A stretch of DNA of 64,000 bases, from positions 930,001 through 994,000 of the forward strand of contig NZ_CP104067.1 of assembly GCF_026651875.1 (NCBI RefSeq), in the 5' to 3' direction. Below are positions 1 to 8,905 of the stretch, in pieces; the stretch's first letter is position 1; each line of letters opens with the position of its first letter. The notes under the pieces were generated by a model that was given only the letters and a program-made list of their open reading frames with translations, made no database searches and was not told where the DNA came from. A program made the position numbers and the translations under genes. Source of the stretch: Alicyclobacillus fastidiosus. GTDB lineage: Bacteria > Bacillota > Bacilli > Alicyclobacillales > Alicyclobacillaceae.

Positions 1-1125
1 CTCGCCGAGGGTGAAACTGAGGAGCCGCTGTACGGTGAAACGTACCTGCCGCGCAAGTTCAAGATCGCCTTCGGATACGAAGGGGACAATTGTGCGGACA
101 TCTTCTCCAACGACATCGCTATCACTGCACATCGAGCGGGCGACGAAGTAGCTGGATACACCCTGGCGATAGGCGGCGGGATGGGGCGCACGGCAAGCGA
201 TAAAAACACACGACCATTCCTGGCTAAGCCGTTCTGCTTTGTGGAGCCGAGCAAGCTCACTGAAGTTTGTAAAACCGTGATCGGAATTCAACGCGATTTT
301 GGCAACCGGGAAAACCGCAAGTTCGCGCGCATGAAGTACCTCGTGGCGGACAGAGGGATTGAGTGGTTCCGCGAAGAGGCCGCAAAGCGCCTAGGTTACG
401 AACTCGATCCTCCGCGCGACATCGACTGGACATCGTCCCATGATCACTTGGGTCGCCTGGAAGGGGAAGCGGGCAAGGTTCACCTAGGGTTGTTCATCGA
501 GAACGGCCGCATTCACGACACCGAGACCATGAAGTTGAAGTCTGTCCTTCGCGAAATCATGGTGGCGTATCAGCCAACGGTTCGCCTGACGACACAGCAA
601 AACTTGATTCTCTGCAACCTGACGGAACAACAGGCCAGCGAAGTCGAGCAGTTGTTGCGCGACGCCGGTGTCAAGTTGGCGGACGAATACCGCCCCATCT
701 TGCTGGAGTCGATGGCCTGCCCGTCGATGCCGACGTGCGGCCTGGGTATCGCGGAATCGGAACGAGCACTGCCGACCATCATCCGCGAATTCGAAGCGGC
801 GCTTGTGAAGCTCGGGCTTCAGGACGATGGCATCATCATCAGGATGACGGGGTGCGCGAATGGATGTGCCCGCCCGTATATCGCCGAGATTGGGTTTGTC
901 GGCCGTGTCCTCGGCAAATATGACGTATTCTTGGGTGCCAATGTCGCAGGTACGCGCATGAACCAGCTATTTAAGGAAATGGTACCTGCACAGGAACTGG
1001 TCTCGACGCTGTATCCTATCCTCGAGGCGTATCGCGATGAGCGCCGCGCTGGGGAGTCGTTTGGCGACTACTGTGTTCGTGTCGGTCTCGACCAGTTGCA
1101 AGAGCGTTTAGTGACTGTATCGTAA
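1..1125 (+). CDS. cysI: Sulfite reductase hemoprotein (beta subunit), 5' end outside window
   Basis: Open from the first base, so the start lies upstream. The product reduces sulfite to sulfide in assimilatory sulfur metabolism, using a siroheme coupled to a [4Fe-4S] cluster in the cytoplasm. The visible part begins with YGETYLPRKFKIAF, typical of the first nitrite/sulfite-reductase repeat. The cluster and siroheme ligands are visible as ACPSMPTC followed about 45 residues later by MTGCANGCARP, the C-x5-C...C-x3-C pattern of the family. About 375 codons are present, roughly the C-terminal two thirds. It is followed after 13 bases by a siroheme synthase gene, which supports the siroheme enzyme call. 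Nitrite reductase is the main alternative, because the two families share these motifs. Confidence 0.9.
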   Translation, partial: LAEGETEEPLYGETYLPRKFKIAFGYEGDNCADIFSNDIAITAHRAGDEVAGYTLAIGGGMGRTASDKNTRPFLAKPFCFVEPSKLTEVCKTVIGIQRDFGNRENRKFARMKYLVADRGIEWFREEAAKRLGYELDPPRDIDWTSSHDHLGRLEGEAGKVHLGLFIENGRIHDTETMKLKSVLREIMVAYQPTVRLTTQQNLILCNLTEQQASEVEQLLRDAGVKLADEYRPILLESMACPSMPTCGLGIAESERALPTIIREFEAALVKLGLQDDGIIIRMTGCANGCARPYIAEIGFVGRVLGKYDVFLGANVAGTRMNQLFKEMVPAQELVSTLYPILEAYRDERRAGESFGDYCVRVGLDQLQERLVTVS

Positions 1126-1138
1126 GGAGGCTTCGCGG

Positions 1139-2584
1139 ATGGCAAGTGGAAGGGTGTTCCTCGTCGGGGCTGGCCCCGGTGACCCTGGACTCTTGACGGT
1201 AAAAGGGCGACGTGTATTGGAACATGCGGACGCCATCGTCTACGACCGTCTAGCGTCTCCACGACTCCTCGGTTACGCGAAGCCCGGCGTTTCCCTTTAT
1301 TACGTCGGCAAAGTCGCCGACGACCATACGATGCCGCAGCGCGACATCGAACAACTCCTCATTTCCTTGGCACGTGCCGGACGGAACGTCGTTCGCTTAA
1401 AAGGCGGCGATCCGTTCGTCTTCGGCCGCGGCGGGGAAGAGGCCTTGGCCCTGGCGAAGGCGGACATTCCTTTCGAAGTCGTCCCTGGCATCACGTCCGC
1501 CGTCAGCGTCCCGGCTTACGCAGGTATTCCCGTTACTTACAGAGATGTATCACCGTCTTTCACAGTGGTCACCGGTCATCGGTCGACCGAAGGCTTGGAG
1601 TTGGATTGGAATGCGTACGCAAAGCTCTCAGACACGCTCGTCGTCCTCATGGGCGTGCGCCAGCTTCCTCGAATCGTCGCCGGGCTCTTGACTGCCGGGA
1701 AGTCCCCGACGACGCCCGTGGCACTGATTCGGTGGGGCACGCGTGCAGCCCAGCGGACGCTGGTGGGGACACTCGAGGACATCGCAGAGACAGTCCGCCA
1801 GACTCGCTTTCAGTCGCCGGCGATTATCGTCGTCGGGGACGTGGTCTCCAGTCGGGACGAACTGTCCTGGTTTGAGTCGCTGCCACTCTTTGGCCGAAGG
1901 GTGTTCATCACCGCTGACACCACTGCGGAGGCGATACGGATGGCGGAGGCGCTTGAAGTGTTGGGCGCTGAAACCCTGGCCTTTAGCAGTGAACTCATCG
2001 CTTCACAAAACACATCAGAGATTCGGTGCGCTTTGTCCGACGTCATGACGTCGGGCGTTCCAGCAGGCGTGTACTTTACGACGACACTTGGCGCGAAGTG
2101 TTGGTTTGACGAGCTCAGGGTGTCGCGAATTGACGCACGCCGCCTGTCCTCACTGAGTTTTGGTGCGTCGAACCACGTCGTCGCCGAATACCTCGAGACG
2201 TACGGCATTTTCGCGGATGGCATTGGGCCCGATACCTTGTTGCAGTCGCCTGTCGAGCAGTGGTGGTGTGAGGCGGGGGGCAATTTGGCACAGGCATTCG
2301 GCAACCTTTCCGTTGCGCCTTTCAACACGTTCTGTGCGTACGCCGTTGATGAGAATCGACCGTGGTCAGGCGTGTTTCGGGAATGGCTAGCAGAAGGAGT
2401 GGACGTGGTGTGGACAGCACACCGGTCGGACGCTGTGGAACAACTGTCTTTAGAGGCATGTCAAGCGGGGGCCCCGATTCGACTGCAATCGCTGCACTAC
2501 GCAGATGATTCGTCCATTTCGCAGACCATGATTGAGGCATTGTGGAATGACCATCCGGCAGATTCGACGGTGGTCCGCGTATGA
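1139..2584 (+). CDS. cobA: Uroporphyrinogen-III C-methyltransferase fused to uroporphyrinogen-III synthase-like domain
   Basis: Makes precorrin-2 from uroporphyrinogen III with S-adenosylmethionine, the first committed step to siroheme. Residues 1-245 are a SUMT domain: VGAGPGDPGLLTVKG at the N terminus, then the VRLKGGDPFVFGRGGEE and VVPGITSAVSVPAYAGIPVT motifs. Residues 250-481 look like a divergent HemD (uroporphyrinogen-III synthase) fold; I see no strongly diagnostic motif there. GGAGG lies nine bases before the ATG. The gene sits between sulfite reductase and sirB, consistent with a siroheme operon. The separate precorrin-2 dehydrogenase (SirC) is not in the window. Confidence 0.9.
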   Translation: MASGRVFLVGAGPGDPGLLTVKGRRVLEHADAIVYDRLASPRLLGYAKPGVSLYYVGKVADDHTMPQRDIEQLLISLARAGRNVVRLKGGDPFVFGRGGEEALALAKADIPFEVVPGITSAVSVPAYAGIPVTYRDVSPSFTVVTGHRSTEGLELDWNAYAKLSDTLVVLMGVRQLPRIVAGLLTAGKSPTTPVALIRWGTRAAQRTLVGTLEDIAETVRQTRFQSPAIIVVGDVVSSRDELSWFESLPLFGRRVFITADTTAEAIRMAEALEVLGAETLAFSSELIASQNTSEIRCALSDVMTSGVPAGVYFTTTLGAKCWFDELRVSRIDARRLSSLSFGASNHVVAEYLETYGIFADGIGPDTLLQSPVEQWWCEAGGNLAQAFGNLSVAPFNTFCAYAVDENRPWSGVFREWLAEGVDVVWTAHRSDAVEQLSLEACQAGAPIRLQSLHYADDSSISQTMIEALWNDHPADSTVVRV

Positions 2585-3330
2585 CCACGGCCATCCTGTT
2601 CGTTGGACACGGGACTCGGCGTCAGCACGGAGTTGACGAATTCGTTCGCTTCGTGGACGCTGTGAAGTCTCTCGTGTCCCCTTCTATGCTATCGTCTCAC
2701 GCGTTCCTCGAGTTACAGTCCCCGGATATCGTGCAAGGTATCGATTCGCTCGTGGCACGAGGAGCAGACCACGTGGTGTGTATCCCGTTGTTCCTGTTCT
2801 GTGCAGGACACATGCTCGAGGACATTCCGCGCCAATTGGCCAGCGCGGCGCGCGCGCACCCTGACGTTCGCATGACGTTATCCGAACCGTACGGCACGGA
2901 TGCTGCGCTGTTCAAGGCATTGGTGGAACGCATCGCAGCGCTTTCGGTAAATCTATTCGCCCCTGGGACGGGGATCTTGTTGCTCGGCAGGGGGAACAAG
3001 GAGCCGCAAGCGCAGGCGGTGTTTGGCGAATTGGGGCACGAACTCGCAACGCACGTGCGGGCGCAGGTGTCGGTCGGCTACCTAGCCGGAACAGGGCGAC
3101 GACTGGAGGATACACTCACTCAGATGGCGGCTGAAGGCTTCACCACGATTGTGGTTGCGCCGTATTTGTGGTTCAGTGGTTGGCTCACGGACACGCTTCC
3201 CGAGCGAATCGCCAAGTGGCAAGCGACCACTGGTCGCAGCGAGATACAAATTCGGATTTCCGACCATTTAGGGATTCACCCTGATGTGGTGGCGTGTGTG
3301 GCTGACCGCGTTCGGAACTATCTGGTATAA
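2581..3330 (+). CDS. sirB: Sirohydrochlorin chelatase SirB/CbiX family
   Basis: Inserts ferrous iron (or cobalt in related enzymes) into sirohydrochlorin, the last step of siroheme formation. The 249-residue protein has the two-half CbiX architecture: LFVGHGTRR with the first conserved His at the N terminus, and GILLLGRGNKEPQAQ starting the second half, where the usual SHG is altered to GRG. The ATG overlaps the stop of the preceding cobA (ATGA), indicating translational coupling. Iron as the metal is inferred from the sulfite-reductase context. Confidence 0.87.
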   Translation: MTTAILFVGHGTRRQHGVDEFVRFVDAVKSLVSPSMLSSHAFLELQSPDIVQGIDSLVARGADHVVCIPLFLFCAGHMLEDIPRQLASAARAHPDVRMTLSEPYGTDAALFKALVERIAALSVNLFAPGTGILLLGRGNKEPQAQAVFGELGHELATHVRAQVSVGYLAGTGRRLEDTLTQMAAEGFTTIVVAPYLWFSGWLTDTLPERIAKWQATTGRSEIQIRISDHLGIHPDVVACVADRVRNYLV

Positions 3331-3334
3331 GCAT

Positions 3335-3379
3335 AAAATCGGCGCAGTCCGCGTGGAAACGTGGAACTGCGCCAATTTT
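3335..3379. terminator. Bidirectional terminator between sirB and the HesB-like gene
   Basis: Inverted repeat GGCGCAGT (3341-3348) and ACTGCGCC (3366-3373), flanked by AAAAT on the left and AATTTT on the right. It gives a U-tract in both directions and lies between two convergent genes. Confidence 0.8.
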
Positions 3380-3394
3380 ATGTACAAGATGTGG

Positions 3395-3679
3395 TTAACG
3401 GACGTCAAACGAGAGTTCGTCGGCCTTCGCGTCGTAGCTCAAGTACACATCATGGCCGTCAAAATACCATGTGTCCTGCTCCTTCACGAAAACCTGAATA
3501 CCGTCTCGCTCCACGGCAGATGCCACCTCCGTGGGGCGTTCCACGGATAGTGTCAACGCGAACCCGGGTTGAGTCAAAGAATCTCCGTAGCGTGTCATAA
3601 TCCGCACGGCACCACCGGGCACGAGACCGAATTCGTCCTTCAGCCATTTTGTTGCGGCGCCGTCGACGTGAATGTCCAT
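3395..3679 (-). CDS. HesB/YneR-like small protein without cysteines
   Basis: A 95-residue protein with the HesB/YneR (A-type carrier-like) fold pattern: MDIHVDGAATKWLKDEFG, then GGAVRIMTRYG, and an acidic C-terminal strand region. The three cysteines that bind iron-sulfur clusters in IscA are absent, and the protein has no cysteine at all. It is therefore unlikely to be a cluster carrier. The start is set by AAGGAGGTACTCA directly before the ATG; a longer in-frame extension to 3751 lacks support. Role unknown. Confidence 0.75.
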   Translation of the reverse strand: MDIHVDGAATKWLKDEFGLVPGGAVRIMTRYGDSLTQPGFALTLSVERPTEVASAVERDGIQVFVKEQDTWYFDGHDVYLSYDAKADELSFDVR

Positions 3680-3791
3680 GTGAGTACCTCCTTGGTTATG
3701 ACGGTGATCTTGGATGCTGTAAAAGATAACACAACCACGCCAATCGTGCACGGAACTTAATTTTGTAATATTTGAATAATTTGTGGCGAAC

Positions 3792-3825
3792 GACGAGGAG
3801 TCGTCGTGGAGTTCGTCTCCTCGTC
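3792..3825 (-). terminator. Hairpin downstream of the Gly/Tyr-rich gene
   Basis: GACGAGGAG (3792-3800) pairs with CTCCTCGTC (3817-3825). It lies just past the leftward gene ending at 3835. There is no clean U-run on the leftward strand, so termination is only probable. Confidence 0.4.
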
Positions 3826-3834
3826 AATAACTCC

Positions 3835-4218
3835 TCACCAATAGTACGGATATCCGTAACCGTACCCACCATATCCACCATATCCACCATAGCCACCATA
3901 GCCACCATAGCCATAACCGTAGTATGGGCGCGAAGCGAGTGCACCGAGCGTGAAACCGGTCAGGGCACCAAATCCGAAGAAGGCCGCTGGTCCGTAGACC
4001 TCAGTAACATCCGCACGGTCGTGCGTGGCGTTCAGAGTCGCGAAGTCTTCTTTGTCGTTGTCGAGCGATACATATTGGTATCCGCTGGTGCGAATCAGGT
4101 AGATACCGCGCGGGTTCACACTTTGTAGAATCCCTGGATATACACGTCCACTCACGTGGTGTACGTAGACATGCCGGCCGACCAAACGTTGTGCAACAGG
4201 GTACAAATGATGTGCCAT
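3835..4218 (-). CDS. Gly/Tyr-rich C-terminal-tail protein, possibly spore coat related
   Basis: A 127-residue protein. The first 95 residues form a small globular region that includes LVGRHVYVHHVSGRVYPGIL, a beta-rich pattern like those in Bacillus coat and YuzF-type proteins. A short hydrophobic stretch (FFGFGALTGFTLGALA) leads into a tail of YGG repeats ending in YPYYW. The tail is encoded by a tandem CCACCATAK-type repeat at about 3866-3912. The start was chosen at the ATG behind GGGAGGGAAAGC. Function in spore surface structure is inferred from composition only. Confidence 0.6.
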   Translation of the reverse strand: MAHHLYPVAQRLVGRHVYVHHVSGRVYPGILQSVNPRGIYLIRTSGYQYVSLDNDKEDFATLNATHDRADVTEVYGPAAFFGFGALTGFTLGALASRPYYGYGYGGYGGYGGYGGYGGYGYGYPYYW

Positions 4219-4360
4219 GCTGCTTTCCCTCCCTTCGTTCCCCATACCATATGCCTGGGGGAGGGAGGCCGCAAGGGCGAATGACTCGGCAGGTGCGCCC
4301 CGACGGGGAAATCGGTATGTCTTTGCTGGCGTCAGGGCGGATTGAGAAGTGGGTGGATGG

Positions 4361-5281
4361 TCAGGTGGTGGCGGGATCGAAACAGAAAAACATGTTGCAG
4401 GGCGAAGAATGACTGCCGCGGCGCAGCGTCATCAAGGGCGACTGCATCTTTACTTGAAAGCCCAGTTGATACGCTGTTTTGTGCAGAAGGTCGTGTTGTG
4501 CGTAGACGTCGAGCCGCATCGGAAGCCCCTCCCGCTTCGCACATTCCACAGCGTCTTGTAGTAGCGTGGCAGCGTCCTCTTGTGCAGGCGCGAACAGTGG
4601 CCCCAGGCGGATCGCGCCGCGCTCCATCACGGCCAGCGCGGCACTATGCCAGTTGGGCCCTTTACCGCGGGAGATGACGTAGGCCTTGCCACGCTCGACG
4701 AGGCACTCAAACAGCGCCGTCCGGCAGAAACCCGTATAGTTCCGGTCGAGGTCGGACAACCGTGGGACGAGCTCCTGCCGCAGCACTTGAAAAGGTTGCG
4801 GCAGAGCCGGCTCCATCCCGCCACAGGTACTGGTTGTTGGCGCGTCTTCAAAAGGCTTCGTCGATTCGCGACCAGATTCGGCGTCAACGCCCTGCTCCAT
4901 GCGCCACACTTCGCCGATACTGATGAATCCCATGTGGCTGTACAGCGGAAAACCTTGTTGTGTCGCGATGAGGTGGAGATTGTCGTCCGGGTAGTGGTCG
5001 AGGACGGTCTGTAGGAGGCGCCGCCCCAAGCCCTGACGCTGTACACTCGGGTGGACGATCAGCTGACCGACGGCGACATCGGTCGGGCCTAGTCTGAACG
5101 CTACAATGGTCGCCACGAGCTTGTCGCCCCGCAACGCCCCGAGCGTGTGACCAATGTTCTGGTAGAGTTTCAGGCGCCATGGGACGACCGCCCAGCCCAC
5201 CGCTTGTGTCAGTTCACGCATGTCCGATAGATCAGAACTCGCAAGGGCACGAATGTGGTACAGCTCGTCCAGTTCGCGCAT
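4361..5281 (-). CDS. Two-domain GNAT acetyltransferase (YitH/HolE-like)
   Basis: A 306-residue protein with an N-terminal GNAT domain carrying the acetyl-CoA loop VQRQGLGRRLLQTV. The C-terminal half resembles the GNAT-like Acetyltransf_18 domain, with YTGFCRTALFECLVERGKAY and IRLGPLFAP. The start is the ATG behind AAAGGGG, which places the gene 38 bases after purU. It is probably co-transcribed with purU. Substrate unknown. Confidence 0.75.
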   Translation of the reverse strand: MRELDELYHIRALASSDLSDMRELTQAVGWAVVPWRLKLYQNIGHTLGALRGDKLVATIVAFRLGPTDVAVGQLIVHPSVQRQGLGRRLLQTVLDHYPDDNLHLIATQQGFPLYSHMGFISIGEVWRMEQGVDAESGRESTKPFEDAPTTSTCGGMEPALPQPFQVLRQELVPRLSDLDRNYTGFCRTALFECLVERGKAYVISRGKGPNWHSAALAVMERGAIRLGPLFAPAQEDAATLLQDAVECAKREGLPMRLDVYAQHDLLHKTAYQLGFQVKMQSPLMTLRRGSHSSPCNMFFCFDPATT

Positions 5282-5319
5282 CCGACGGGGCCCCTTTCTT
5301 CCTTTAATCTGAAGTGCGC

Positions 5320-6186
5320 TTATGCAAAAACGATGGTCTTGTTTTCGTAGACGATCACCTTGTCCTCGAGGTGCCATTTCACCGCTCGAGCGAGGACGGA
5401 GCGCTCGACTTGGCGCCCAGCGATGCGTAGCGCGTGGGCGTCGTACCGGTGATCGACGCGGGTGACATCTTGCTCGATAATGGGCCCTTCATCGAGGTCC
5501 TCCGTTACATAGTGAGCCGTCGCACCGATGAGTTTGACGCCGCGCTCATAGGCCCGGCCGTACGGGTTGCGCCCGATGAACGCCGGGAGGAACGAGTGGT
5601 GGATGTTGATGATGCGGTTCGCGTAGCGTTCCAGAAACGTAGGGGATAGAATCTGCATGTAACGCGCCAAGACGACGACGTCGATCTCGGCCGACTCGAG
5701 CAGGTGGAGCTGTTCGGCTTCGGCTGACGATTTGTCGTTTGGGTACACCGGGATATGGTGAAATGGCAATCCGAACGACTTGACCAGCGTCTGCGCGTCG
5801 TCGTGGTTGCTCACGACCATGGAGATGTCGGTATCCAATTGGCCGCTCTGCCATTCCCACAGGAGTTCCTGGAGACAGTGCAGTTCCTTCGATACAAAAA
5901 TGGCCATCCGCTTGCGGCGCCTCGCCGGCGCATACCGCCAAGACATCTGGAATTTTTCCGCTAGAGGTGCGAAGTCCGCACAAAGTGACCGCTCTTGAGC
6001 CGGAAGTTGGTCGAGATGGAACTCGATACGCATAAACAGCGTTCCGTCAAACGCGTCTGTCGAGTACTGGTCGGACGCCGAAATATTGGCGCCTTGTCGA
6101 TATAAAAACTGTGCCACGGCAGCCACAATGCCTGTACTATCCGGACACGCGATAAGTAGGCGTCCTCGGTTTTCCTCTGTCATCAT
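5320..6186 (-). CDS. purU: Formyltetrahydrofolate deformylase
   Basis: Hydrolyses 10-formyl-tetrahydrofolate to formate and tetrahydrofolate, feeding formate to purine synthesis and balancing one-carbon pools. Residues 1-85 are an ACT domain (RLLIACPDSTGIVAAVAQFLY). Residues 90-288 are a formyltransferase domain with NIHHSFLPAF, the GATAHYVTEDLDEGPII catalytic segment and a terminal LEDKVIVYENKTIVF. The length matches the family. Two adjacent ATGs follow GGAGGG; the second (6183) has the better spacing. Confidence 0.93.
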   Translation of the reverse strand: MMTEENRGRLLIACPDSTGIVAAVAQFLYRQGANISASDQYSTDAFDGTLFMRIEFHLDQLPAQERSLCADFAPLAEKFQMSWRYAPARRRKRMAIFVSKELHCLQELLWEWQSGQLDTDISMVVSNHDDAQTLVKSFGLPFHHIPVYPNDKSSAEAEQLHLLESAEIDVVVLARYMQILSPTFLERYANRIINIHHSFLPAFIGRNPYGRAYERGVKLIGATAHYVTEDLDEGPIIEQDVTRVDHRYDAHALRIAGRQVERSVLARAVKWHLEDKVIVYENKTIVFA

Positions 6187-6316
6187 ATACCCTCCACTGC
6201 CATTGTTTTTCTAAAAACTGTAGCCAACCTTCCGGGTTTGGTCAATTGTATTCTAAAGACGATTCGGCGCGGCCCGACGTGTCGAAAACCCTTGCTGCCA
6301 CAGCGCAGCACCAAAA

Positions 6317-6337
6317 GGGTCAGCCGACGGCTGACCC
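6317..6337 (-). terminator. Terminator after the hotdog thioesterase gene
   Basis: Perfect stem GGGTCAGCC/GGCTGACCC with a 3-base loop. Read leftward it is followed by TTTTGG. It lies 16 bases past the stop of the gene ending at 6354. Confidence 0.75.
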
Positions 6338-6353
6338 CGGCGAGATACGACTC

Positions 6354-6776
6354 TCAACTGACCCCTTCAATCCCCATCTTCGCTTGCTGTTCCTTAGAGA
6401 GGACGATCATTTTCGCAGATGAGGTGGCTTTGACCTCACCTTTGGAATTGACCATACTGGCTTCGACGTACAGCAGCCGTTTGGTCACTTTCGTCGGATG
6501 CGCCTCGACATGTACCGTCTCCCCCACTTGAACAGGCGCCTTGAAGGTGATGTTCAATTCCGCCGTGACGGTGACGAGACCCATATTTAGCGGTACGTAG
6601 GCGGAAGCTTCGTCCAAGAGAGAGCTCGTAATTCCTCCATGCTGCACATTCGGCCAGCCAATGTGGCGCTCTTCACAGTGGAACGTCGCGTGAACGGCGT
6701 CTCCGTCTTGCTGAAACTTGATTTTCAGTCCGTGTGGATTTTTATCACCGCACACAAAGCAATAGTCAAACCCCAT
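6354..6776 (-). CDS. PaaI-type hotdog-fold thioesterase
   Basis: A 140-residue single hotdog domain, expected to hydrolyse acyl-CoA thioesters. The N terminus YCFVCGDKNPHGLKI is a recurrent opening of this subfamily. The core HHGG-like signature appears as NVQHGGITSSLLDEASAY, with the Gly-Gly turn and acidic residue of the active-site helix. The ATG at 6776 was chosen because AAAGGTGG precedes it by nine bases; an upstream TTG at 6785 abuts the ribosome-binding site. Confidence 0.85.
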   Translation of the reverse strand: MGFDYCFVCGDKNPHGLKIKFQQDGDAVHATFHCEERHIGWPNVQHGGITSSLLDEASAYVPLNMGLVTVTAELNITFKAPVQVGETVHVEAHPTKVTKRLLYVEASMVNSKGEVKATSSAKMIVLSKEQQAKMGIEGVS

Positions 6777-7111
6777 TCGTTTCAACCACCTTTGTCAGAG
6801 CCTATGTCTACTACATCTATTATGAGGTTGATTGAGTCGGTTCTCAAATCGAGGCTGAGACACGGGGAGTCGGAATCCGCTGTTGAAGGCCAAGCGTAGA
6901 CCGTCGAATTGTGTGGCGGATGGCGCTCCGCGTGGGAGATTCGACGCGTTTCGGGCCCTTTCCCGGGAAATTGATCCACCTACTTGACGCGCTTCGACAC
7001 CGACGACCAATGGGATGCCGTCATGTGAGGCGCCGGCTCGGGCTAGCCTTGAGCAACTTCCCCCAGGCAATTCGGAAGGTGTTCGCGTTCGCACAACGCA
7101 CCTGACTAGGG
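6777..7111. other. 335-bp stretch without a recognised gene
   Basis: Reading frames here lack plausible ribosome-binding sites and show no recognisable motif. It holds the promoter region of the leftward thioesterase and the 3' flank of the Nudix gene. I see no convincing terminator or repeat. Confidence 0.5.
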
Positions 7112-7624
7112 CTACGCGAGTTGGACCGGGGTGAGCAAGGCGTGCTGTGCATATGTGAACCGCGGTGTGACCTCTGCGCTGAATTCAAAGATATGCGTGA
7201 CGGGGGGCTCAGTGGACAGGACGTGCGGCAAGAATACGGGGAGGAGTTCAGCCACACCGCAGTTGTCTTTGTGAAGCGCCCATTCGATTGGTTTAAAGTC
7301 GAGAATTCCCTCGTCGCAGCGCATCGGGGTACAGTAGGCGGCTGATGCCGGCAAGGTGGCCGTGAATACGTGCATACCACCTCTCACCCCGTCACTAGCC
7401 GTCCAGGCCACAACACCTCGATAGTGGAAGAGCGCGAGGGGGATATCCAGCTTCGCCTCCTCCAGGACCTCTCGCTGAACGGCGATGGCAGGGGATTCTC
7501 CAGGTTCAATTTTTCCGCCAAGGCCGTTCCACACGCCCATATTCGGCGATTTTAAGCGATTGAGCAGCAGCAGCTCCGAATCCCTCCGAACGAAACACAG
7601 CGTATAAGGTAGCGGCCAGTCCAT
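7112..7624 (-). CDS. Nudix hydrolase
   Basis: A 170-residue MutT-like protein that hydrolyses nucleoside diphosphate derivatives. The Nudix box is visible as GGKIEPGESPAIAVQREVLEE followed by AKLDI; the glycine late in the box is replaced by alanine. The N-terminal strand and the GVWNGLGGK segment are typical of 8-oxo-dGTP diphosphatase-like members. The start ATG is preceded by GGAGGGGAAACCGC. Exact substrate not predictable. Confidence 0.88.
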   Translation of the reverse strand: MDWPLPYTLCFVRRDSELLLLNRLKSPNMGVWNGLGGKIEPGESPAIAVQREVLEEAKLDIPLALFHYRGVVAWTASDGVRGGMHVFTATLPASAAYCTPMRCDEGILDFKPIEWALHKDNCGVAELLPVFLPHVLSTEPPVTHIFEFSAEVTPRFTYAQHALLTPVQLA

Positions 7625-7792
7625 GCGGTTTCCCCTCCCATAGGTTCATCTCTGGTTTACGGACTTTGACAATCGCCACGCAATTTCCTTCCAATCGAAC
7701 CGCACGGCAAAAATTGTTTGTCTATTTCGTATTTTTTGCAAAGGGCTGTCATAATAGAGATGGACAGCACACCACGGATAGGAAGTGACAGG

Positions 7793-8686
7793 ATGGAATA
7801 TCGCGCATTTGGGCAGACGGACATGAAGGTGAGCGCGCTTGGGTTTGGCGGATCGGAGATCGGTGGGGCACAAGACGCGAAAACGGTGGACGCCCTTCTC
7901 GGGAGCGCACTCGACGCCGGCCTCAACTTGATTGACACCGCCGAGTGCTACGGCCGCAGCGAGGAGCTGATTGGGCAAGTCGTGTCACATCGGCGCAGCG
8001 ACTATTACCTGTTTAGCAAATGTGGGCACGCTTCTGGCCTCGCGACGCCGGACTGGGATGTTCAGACGTTGCGAGACAGTATTGACCGCAGTTTGAAACG
8101 GCTCCGGACAGATTATCTCGACCTCTTACAACTCCACAGCTGCAGCCTCGAGGCCTTGCAGCAAGGAGATGTCATCGAGGTGCTGCAGCGGGCTAGAGAC
8201 GCTGGCAAGGTCCGTTACATCGGTTACAGCGGGGACAACGAGGCCGCCCTCTACGCTGTGGAAAGCGGCGTGTTCGACAGTCTTCAAACGTCTATCAACG
8301 TCGCGGATCAATCGGTTATCGACAAGGTGTTGCCGGCTGCACGCGACAAAGGCATGGGCGTCATCGCAAAGCGCCCGATAGCAAACGTGGCCTGGCAATA
8401 CGAGAACACCCCAGAGAACAGCTACTATGTAGCCTACTGGGAACGGCTTCAGGAATTGCAGTACGGGTTCACGAAACAAAGCGTCGCGCACGCCGTCTCC
8501 ATCGCTCTGCGCTTCACATTATCGGTACCGGGAGTCACGACGGCCATCGTTGGAACGACCAATCCTGGACGGTGGCAGCAGAATGCGGACCTCGTCAATC
8601 AAGGACCGCTCGACGCCGCTACATATGACGACATCCGTGCCCGGTGGAATGGAGTGGCGAAACCGGATTGGGTCGGTCGGACCTGA
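7793..8686 (+). CDS. Aldo/keto reductase
   Basis: An NAD(P)H-dependent carbonyl reductase of about 297 residues. It starts MEYRAFGQTDMKVSALGFGGSEIGG, followed by NLIDTAECYGRSEELIG with the catalytic Asp and Tyr, then LQLHS and a late VGTTNPGRW loop. The start at 7793 is family-typical. An ATG at 7760 (GAGATGGAC) is possible but would add residues not seen in relatives. Monocistronic, with a strong inverted repeat after it. Confidence 0.88.
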   Translation: MEYRAFGQTDMKVSALGFGGSEIGGAQDAKTVDALLGSALDAGLNLIDTAECYGRSEELIGQVVSHRRSDYYLFSKCGHASGLATPDWDVQTLRDSIDRSLKRLRTDYLDLLQLHSCSLEALQQGDVIEVLQRARDAGKVRYIGYSGDNEAALYAVESGVFDSLQTSINVADQSVIDKVLPAARDKGMGVIAKRPIANVAWQYENTPENSYYVAYWERLQELQYGFTKQSVAHAVSIALRFTLSVPGVTTAIVGTTNPGRWQQNADLVNQGPLDAATYDDIRARWNGVAKPDWVGRT

Positions 8687-8692
8687 TCTCCC

Positions 8693-8737
8693 CGGACGAA
8701 CGCGGCGGTCCAGAGCCTTGGCGGCCGCGTTCGTCCG
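8693..8737 (+). terminator. Strong hairpin after the aldo/keto reductase
   Basis: Perfect 14-base arms: CGGACGAACGCGGC (8693-8706) and GCCGCGTTCGTCCG (8724-8737), with a 17-base loop. No U-run follows, so it may act as an mRNA 3'-end stabiliser or a weak terminator. Confidence 0.6.
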
Positions 8738-8905
8738 CTTGCAACATCCCCAAAAGTTCGCGCTTCACACCTTGAACGCACCCCCATCTTTGAGCGTGGT
8801 GAATAAATCTTTACATTCTTCTCAAACACTTAATCCCGATTTCATATCGAATCTACATTCTCTTCTTACACTACCTAGTAACCAGAGTGTGTGGGGGGAA
8901 TGGCA

